Under the pieces are notes generated by a model. That model was given only the letters and a program-made list of their open reading frames with translations, was not told the DNA's origin and made no database searches. A program made the translations under genes and the position numbers. From Trachythela sp. YZ-2020 (taxonomy: Eukaryota > Cnidaria > Anthozoa > Malacalcyonacea > Clavulariidae), in NCBI GenBank assembly GCA_016169945.1, contig JADLSH010000236.1:3954001-4018000 (forward strand): a DNA stretch of 64,000 nt, read 5' to 3'. Shown in pieces: positions 35,001 to 44,000 of this stretch. Every line of letters begins with the position of its first letter. The first letter of the stretch is position 1.

Positions 35001-38000
35001 TCAACTTTAGGACGGTCAGGGTCTAGGGGTGATGCGACTCTCCTGCACGAGGAGAATTTCCGGCCCTTCCCCTTTAATGTTTGATGCCTAAGGGGCAAGA
35101 TGTCATTGGGGCAGGAAAACTGTTGACCTTTTTGGCCATCCCCTAGTGTCAGCCACGCACACCTAGTCCACAGTCAAAATTCTATTAAGACCCTCGACCG
35201 ACATGTCATCCTGAACATATGTCCAAAGTTTATATGTTAGAACATGTTTTTGACATTCTGGTGTCGTAACAAGCCTTGTTCTCCGCTGGTTTACTACTTC
35301 CATGCATCACGAGTTAATCCTACAAGAAGCATGTCATTTGATAGCGAGTTCTTTGTGGTTGTTAGCAGAGGCCAGAGCCTGCACTCAAGCTGTTTTCCAC
35401 TCCAACCGTATCGTAAGGAAACGCAGCGTATTTCTTTGTTTCTTCAGGAGCACTCGCGTCAAACTAATAATAACATTGACAATATATACGGTACGATACG
35501 TGGAAAACATGCTTTAATATGTCCGAGGTTCATAAGATTGAGATTCTTTAACTTGAATAACAAAATGTCTTCCGTGCGATGGTTCTCAATTTCTCGGAAA
35601 ACGCGCAAAAAAGCAACGGGTTTAAGGCAGATTGCCAAAATAGAAAAGTATATGCCCAGAAGAGGGCTTTATTGTTGTATTTATTACTGGAAAAGTTAGA
35701 ACAAACTTCTACTATAGGGTATGGTACACAACTAAGCAGAAAGAAACACACAACCGCTCCACTTTTCTTTGCTGATTTCATACATCTTTTACAAATCATC
35801 CTACGATATTCCCCAGTCGTCTGTCCACCCTTAACCGTTATCTTACGAACTTGCTTGCTCGCAATACGACAAATGGCGCTGTATGATACACAAATGATCA
35901 CGAAACAAAGTACATCTTTTGTAAAAAGTATATACTCATACGTTATGTCCTTTAATAGGTACCGTGTGCACAGTAAGATGCTAAAGAAAAATGACAGAAG
36001 CCAGTTGAATGCAAGGATCCAGCGAGTTCTTGAGGCCGTTACAATGACGTGATAGCGAAGAGGACAGATTATTGTAAGTAGTCTGTCCACGCTCATTAAG
36101 ACAGCTCCATGTATGCTAACATTCATTGTAAAAACTAGTATCTTTATTATACACTCGTGACTTCGAAAAGCATTCTGGTATTGTATTCAGTAAACAAAAG
36201 ACGGGGGGGATTAATCTTGAAGCTTTTCTGTTTTACAATAGGAAGAATGTGGCAACCACTGAGCTTCAATTCTCTTTTTATAGAGAATATTCTTGACTAA
36301 TTTCAAAAATTATGTTCAAAGACTAATTTCGCTTGAAAGAACACAATGAACGTTAAAACTTTTTCATGGGTGGAAATTTCGAGCGAAACACTAGTATATA
36401 CTATTATATATATATTAAAGAACTAACCGCGAAAATAGCTGCACAGTTTCGCAACTGATGAGTCTGCCCGGGTTAATTAGGTCTTACAGTTACCTGTTGC
36501 CATACGGTTAATAGAAAAAAAGGTTTGTCATGCACATACAAGAAGGAAACTTAACCATGGTTCTAAACAACGAGTGCGTGAGCCCCCTAGATGAGCTTAT
36601 ATCGCTCTTGGCGCAAACGCATAAATATGTTTAAATAAAAAAAAAACGGGTCATGATCATACCAAATAACCAAAGGTCGTTGCCATGTATTACCGGAAGG
36701 TAACACAGGCGCAAAAGTATGTACAGTCATGGTTAACCCTCATCATGCATCTATCAGTATAGTTAAATCCAGGATCTTATATCACGTTTTAGTCATGATT
36801 TTGATTAATGTTCCAGACATTAATCTTCGACTTAAGTTTTTTCGTATCATAAAATTTTCATAATATGTTGAAGAAAGTGTAGGCAAGTATAAAATAACCA
36901 AACATTAAAATAGTTTTCCGTCAGGAAATACCTATAGGCTATAACATTTCCAATTACTTTGGACTTTGATCGTGACGTCGCCGTCGGAAACAATTAGCGT
37001 TTTCAGTAAATATTTCTTATCTTAAAAAAGACATAACTAGAAATACACTCATGCAGAATCCCCTCGCCTATTCGAACTCAGGAATTATACTTCCCAAAAT
37101 TTATTGTAACATGAAGTATTCGGTCAATCATTGTAACCATAGCAACACACAATTTTTTTACTTGGTACAAAATGATAGAAGAGTAATATAAATATTTGTA
37201 CTTTTAACTATAAAATTATGAATTGCCCCACTATATAAAGTAGATATGTTATTACGTACTCTTTTAGCTTTGGTTGTTGTAAAATTTAACCTTAAACATT
37301 TCACAAAAACGTCAAAAATGTTCAGAAAACTTCAACTGTTTTTTGACAATTGACAGTATATTTTTTTAAATTTATCTTTAAAATGAAGTTTTTGACATTA
37401 CGTCGTTTCTTCAAAATTCAAATTGGCTAAAATACCTTTTAGGTTTAATCGATATTATAATAACCTCACAGAGTGACATACGCTTTTGCAAATCCACAAA
37501 CTAAAATATGAACATTTTTTCAGAAACACTTCAAAAGTGTCCTTTTTTCAGCCATTCGACTCCTTCTCGTTTATTTTGTTTTGAAGACTCTGTTATCGGT
37601 ATGTTTTTCCAATAGCCCGAGTATTAAAAATCATTTTTGATGAATAACAAAATCTTTATACGTAAATCTTTTAAAAAGGTTTATCCGTATGTTTCTCTCG
37701 ACCTGAATTCGCGCATGCGTATAACGTAGAAAACCCTGAACCGTCCATGACATCGCGGCGGACGACTTTGGATTCCACTGTGTTTTCACATACCCGGGTG
37801 TAAATATCCGAGCGGAATTAGTACCCTCGCACGGCGCTTCGCACCGGCTCGGGGAATATGGAAAAATTAGGAATTTTCCACACTATGCCATGATTGTTAT
37901 TTCCACCAAGAGAAAAGTACATTTCGCAAGGCAAAAGTAAAAAACATGACAGGAAATCCATAATCGACATATTAAGTAAGATAAGATTGGCCGGGATGTC

Positions 38001-41000
38001 AAGAAGATGAGAATTACGTCGAAATAAGTAGATAACAAAACTGTTTAGTAAAGATCCCAGTAAGAATTGGACCACGCATATTGTTATATAGATTGCCTCA
38101 TCGTGGGCAAGTAGTAAATATCTTTTACTCTCGTCCATCGTGTTTGTATTGTTACTAACATTTTGTGTAGAATGCTCTGTCGCAAATGTTGAACCCATCT
38201 TATTTAAAGAACAACGTTTAAAGCAAAATCTATAAAGTAGTACATATTAAATGTGTTTTATTGCAAATGTAAAGTATGTTATTTGTAATTACGAGTTCAC
38301 AACGGCCTGTTTTTATTGGTCAATATATTAGCGATGAACATTTCATTAATGTAGATATTAAAACCGCTAAAATACAATTTTAACACTTTTTAAGTGTCTC
38401 CGCTGCTTGTAATAGCCTTCGCATATTATTTATTATTTGTTATATATTTTTTATTATTATTATTTAAAAGAATAAGTATTCCCAACAGGGCTTTTCAATA
38501 CCTATTTACAAATGGATATGAAACATTTAATTATAAACTATTATAAGTTAAAATAGTAAAGCTAAAATTATTTCGAATCAATACACATCTGACCAGCTGT
38601 CTAACTATATTGGGGGCTGGTGACGAGAACCTCTGTTAAGCGGACGCCTCTATTAAGCGGACACTAACCTATTCCCCGAGGGTGCCCGCTTAATACAGGT
38701 TTGATTGTATATTCCATTTTCTGTCCAAAAACAAAATTTCAGCGAGATTCGACGTTGGAGAGAAATATAAACCGAAATCCAGAGTCTATCTGGGCTGTGC
38801 TTCAGCTGTGCTACTACGATCTACAGGCTACTACTTAATGCCCTGTAGATGTTATGATATTCTTGGAGATGTTATTGGTCAGGTTATGGTCAGTCCCTGA
38901 ATGCATTTTGTATAACAGTATAAGTTCATGGTTGTTTTGTGTGGTGAATTTTCGGACATAATATAGACATGAACCTGAGGAAAAACAACAAAACAACAAA
39001 AATAATAATATAATGGATCGCATAATAGGCTTGAAATGACTTACTTTATATTTGCAATCTTCTCCACCAGATAATATCATGTTATTGATTGGATTCCAGT
39101 CTACTTTCATCACTATACCATCATGAGCTTTCCACTTGAAAATGAACAAGGGAGAGTGTTAGTAAATGGCGTGTGTAACTCAATGTTTTACCTAAGTATA
39201 TGCTTATAAATATTATCATAAAATGTGGGTGGTTAGGTATAGCTGGAAAATGTGGGTGGTTAGGTATAGATGGAAAATGTGGGTGGTTAGGTGCTGCATC
39301 GTGAAACAGATGGTGCAGGTCAACCGGCAGTTATCAAACTGAAAAAATGATGTCAATTCGTTTCATGCATTCGATGGGATCTCCTATGAGAATTACTTTC
39401 TTTCCACTAGGTTCTGAAGGTCGGTGCTATTGTATACGCCATATGCCGGGCTAAGTGGACGAGAGTCAACGACTATTTCTGACTGGGATACCAGTCCACG
39501 TCTGATTAGCGCAGAGCAGCTGTTCACACTAATTCATCAGCTGAGTTACATATAGTTGCACTCACTTAGGAATCCCATTCAGGTTAGAAACGTAGAAGGA
39601 AGACCACATTTTAACACTTCTTTTATGACTTACTTGTAAGGGTTTTGCAGCGGCTTGTAAAGGTTTGATCACCAACTGCCTACCATTGGTGTACAAAATG
39701 TGGTCGGAATCTGGAGCCCAACATAACGCATATACAGGAGTACCTAATACAAACACAAAAAAGCATAAATATAAACTGGGAAACAACATGTGATTGTGCG
39801 ACCTAGAGTAAACATTATGTAAGGCCAGGATATCTGCGAGGTACATGTTCATAGGCTCGGTATTACCTCACGTACTTACCAACTTGACTTAATGTTGATC
39901 TAAGCATTCCACTTCTAGACCATATTTTTACTTGACCATCTTCTCCAACTAGAAAAAAGAACAACACGGCTATACGCTTCTGTATGTTGAAGGCGCGCGA
40001 TTCTTAGTAGTAAAATTAATGGTGAAAAAGAAATTCTTGCCAACCAACAAAATATCTGCAACGTATGTAGAACACATTGTACATGTAGCATCGGAAGTGT
40101 TAGTTAGCTTAGGGTGCCAAGAAGAAGAAGAAGATACTATTTTTTCCACAATGAGAAACTGATAACCGTACAAAATAATAGATATAGATAGATTGGTTTA
40201 TTAAAAATTACATAGCAGCCAAAAGCTGAATTGCGTAATTTAATAAGTTACTTGCAAACATCTTTATTAACTCAATTAAAAAACTACTAGTTAATTTGAA
40301 GTTGACGAGTATTCTTCCTCGTGCAATGTACAATAACATTGCTTGTTTTCACAAACCTGTTCCTAATGCTGAACCATCATGACTCCACCGAGCAGACAGT
40401 ACAGCTCCTCTGTGTGCTTCCACAGACTTCTCAACACGACCATTCCGTGAAACAAAGTGAAACTTCCCTAGCGTTAATTTAATCATTTTAAACAACATAG
40501 TCAACATTCTGAACAGTACAATACTGTAAGCAGCCTCTATTACATCGGGGGGATTTATAATTAAGAGAAAAAATGTTTATCGGTATGTTGAAGTTATGTC
40601 TAGCTTGTAAAATACAATGGGCAGATCGAGGGGAATTTTAATATAGCCATTGCTTCATAGCCACGAAGAAAAATGTGCACCTTCGGCCAAATAAGCCTCA
40701 ATGTGAAAAACTTGACATAGTCCAATAGAATAAATGACATTATCGTACCATCTGTTGCAGTCAATACAAATATATCACTCTGTGGTTGTTTCTTTGCACC
40801 AATACTTTTAGGAAACCAGTGGACATCAGTTGGATAAAGTTCGTCAGGCAATGTGGTCACCTAGGAAACGTTTGAGGAAAGAAATACAGTACTTAATATA
40901 TATGTCAAGAAAATGACTGAATCTTGCAAGTAACGTCAAATAATTAGATCAGCAATTAAATATTCAATCTCAGTACGGTATTTTATTCCGCGCGAAAATA

Positions 41001-44000
41001 ATCATGATTCATGACTCCTATACTGTTGCTATACTGATGCTATGCTATGCTATGCTATATGCTATGCTATGCTATGCTATGCTATGCTATGCTATGCTGT
41101 AAAAATATAGTCGTTTTGATGTTTTAGGCGGCTTACTTCAGATGTTTCATCAGAGAGTAAATTCCACTTCAGAACTTTGTGATCATCTCTGTAATAAAGA
41201 TGAGAAATGTAAACCTAACAAAATCATGCCACAGTGTAACCTTTCGTGTACTTTTAACTCTAGACTTTCAATTTTGCTCAAAAAACTGACGATTCAGGTT
41301 ACTGTAACTCATGAACGTCTAAGCTTGACCTACCCACACGAGTAAAGTTCATCAGCTGCAGTCCAACCAACACAGCTCACTAAATCTTTGTCTAAATGTT
41401 CATTAAGGAGGATTTATACTTTCATATGACAGCAACTTAAACTGCGTTATAGTGCAGACACGTAATAGGTCGAGCGTGTTATAGCGAGGATCTGTCAGTA
41501 TGATATACACTGCATGTATGTATATACATCGCGTATCATACACATCATATACATGGCATGTGGCATGCGTTATACCGCATTGCGTATGATACGCGTTACA
41601 CATCGCGTATGTGATACAGTTCACGTATGTTAGGCGTATACATGCACATATCCACATCAGCTGTATGTTCAGATATCAGTTGCAAAATTTGGATCAACCG
41701 CGTTATATAGTAGTGCATAATAGCGAAGCGCGTTATATCGAAGCTTCTCTGTAATAAAAAGTTATCAACTGGCGGGAGTTCAAAAATATTTTCATCGCTT
41801 CTGATTCCGTTGCCAAGTTCTACATCATGAGCTAAATTCATATAAAGTGTTTATGAAACGAAATTTTGCCCCAACTTTTTATTGCATCAGTTGAAAGTAC
41901 CTTCAAAATAATGAAAAATGGCCGTTACAGTTTATTCATATTTCATCTCATTCCCTGGTTTTACTTGAGGTGGTAGAAAAAGACGAAAGTCTGATATCTC
42001 AAAGCGGGCTATTCAACGAAATTAGATGAAATTAGGTACAATTAGTAAGTGCATCTAGACAAACATTTTGGTATGTTCATATTGTTGTCATGGCAACGCA
42101 CTAGTCCGTCGTCCCCTCTCGTTTATTTGCCTACTTCTTTGCTTGCAACAAACTAAAAAGCATTTTTGCGATTCCCAGTTATTGTTTGTATTGGCTTTTT
42201 GGTGCGATTAAACTATTTGAGTAAAGTAAACGTTTGTTGAAAAAGGCCTAAAAGAGACATTATTTAAACAGATGGAGAGGGATCTGTTAACTAGTGTGTT
42301 GCCATGAAAACCATATATAGGTATTAGATGGAAATCCATCAGATGAGTTTCCCATCTTAGACAGAAATATGCCTTACAATTCTAAATAATATAAATTCAG
42401 CCAAGCCTGTTGCCATCACCATTATTAATAATTATATTATGGATTCTTAGCTTTGGTGAGGTTCTTAGAGTAACTGCCTTTCACTGCTAAGATTGCCAGT
42501 TGAATTCTTGCTCTGGCTAGACCCCAGCTGGCCCAGCAGAAACACGTTTCTTGGTGAATTTATCAAAGACGGTAGACTGAAAATCAACAAAGCTAAACTA
42601 AGATACCAATGAAAGCACCTTCAGTTGCTACTATAGGCAGTTTAACTAGTGTGTGTGCACGCCGTCATGCAGGGGGGTGGCATGGCCACGTGTTCGTCGG
42701 TAAATATTAGACGTTACACCCCCCAGTCAAAATGGTCACGCTACGCCCCTGATGGAAACGTTCGTAGAAAAACCGTTAAACATGAACCGTTAGCAAACTC
42801 GACGTACTTTCTTCGTTTGTTTGTTTGGCCTATAGACCGCCAGAATTTCCACTAAATCATTATTTTATTGGGTGATTTTAATGTCGACTACAAACAATGC
42901 TCAACGAACAGATTGCGCATGCAAACACTTGCGCGCTCTCATTCAATCGAACAAATCATTGCGTCACCAGAATCACAGAAAATATGCAATCAATGATAGC
43001 TTTAATTTTTGTGAATAATAATCCACATGTTGTTTCAAGCAGAGTTTTTCCTTTGTCGATCAGCGATCATTCGCTTATCAGTTTACTGCACAATTAAACC
43101 CGGACTTCTCCCCGGGAAAACCTCCGTTTGATATAAAACTAGAACTCATTAAGCAAACAGTTGACAAAGTCTATTCGCTTACCCAGGATTGTATACATTA
43201 GACCCAGAATAATATGTCGAAATAATCTGTTTAGTTTTCAAAGGTATTAAACCTTTTATTCAGTTTAGTCTAGTTTTATTCTGTTCAGAAGTAATCTAAT
43301 TATTTATATCTATAGTCTGCTCAGAATTTCTCTGTTCAGTTTTGAACAGAGGATTTATAAGGAATTGTATTGTGTTGGCTTACTTTCAGGTTCCAATGTA
43401 TACAAGTTTCTATTTTTCACCCGTCCTTGCGTGCTATTGTCATGTCTCACACTATAGTGGACGGAAGAAATATGGACTTGAAACAAGTCTCAGCAAACGA
43501 GAGTGCCTGCAGAGTCAGATGAATAGCATTTTACTGTTCAATTCCAATGTCTGAAGAACATGCATACACATTGTTATTATATTAATTTGTTTCTCTGACA
43601 GGCATTTAGCCAGGCAGCCGTCCAACTGTCGTAAGGACGGCCACTTTTGAATTTAGATGGATACATAATAATGGTCATGGACCAGGGTTGGTATATTGGC
43701 CTTTTTGAGGCCAAATAACTCGATTTTGGCCTTTTTTCTTCTTGTTTGGCCTCGGAAATTTTTTTTGGCCATTTGGCTACTTTTTGGCCTCTTTTCACTT
43801 CAAAATTTTTTTTTAGAATTATATTGATCTTTAGTTGTAAAAATCACTTAGATGTATACTAAATGATGTGAGAGGTTGATTTGTAATGTAAATTTTCAAA
43901 AATAATCATATGGGATAATCTAGTTGTATTTTCAGCCAATCACAGCTGATGAAATTCAGCCAATTGTAAATCAGGCACTCAGCCTCAGCCGCTGATAGTT

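Noticed and set aside
35579..36052. 157-codon plus-strand frame over the GPCR exon
   Set aside because: The antisense shadow of the receptor exon, which has clear transmembrane and motif content on the minus strand.
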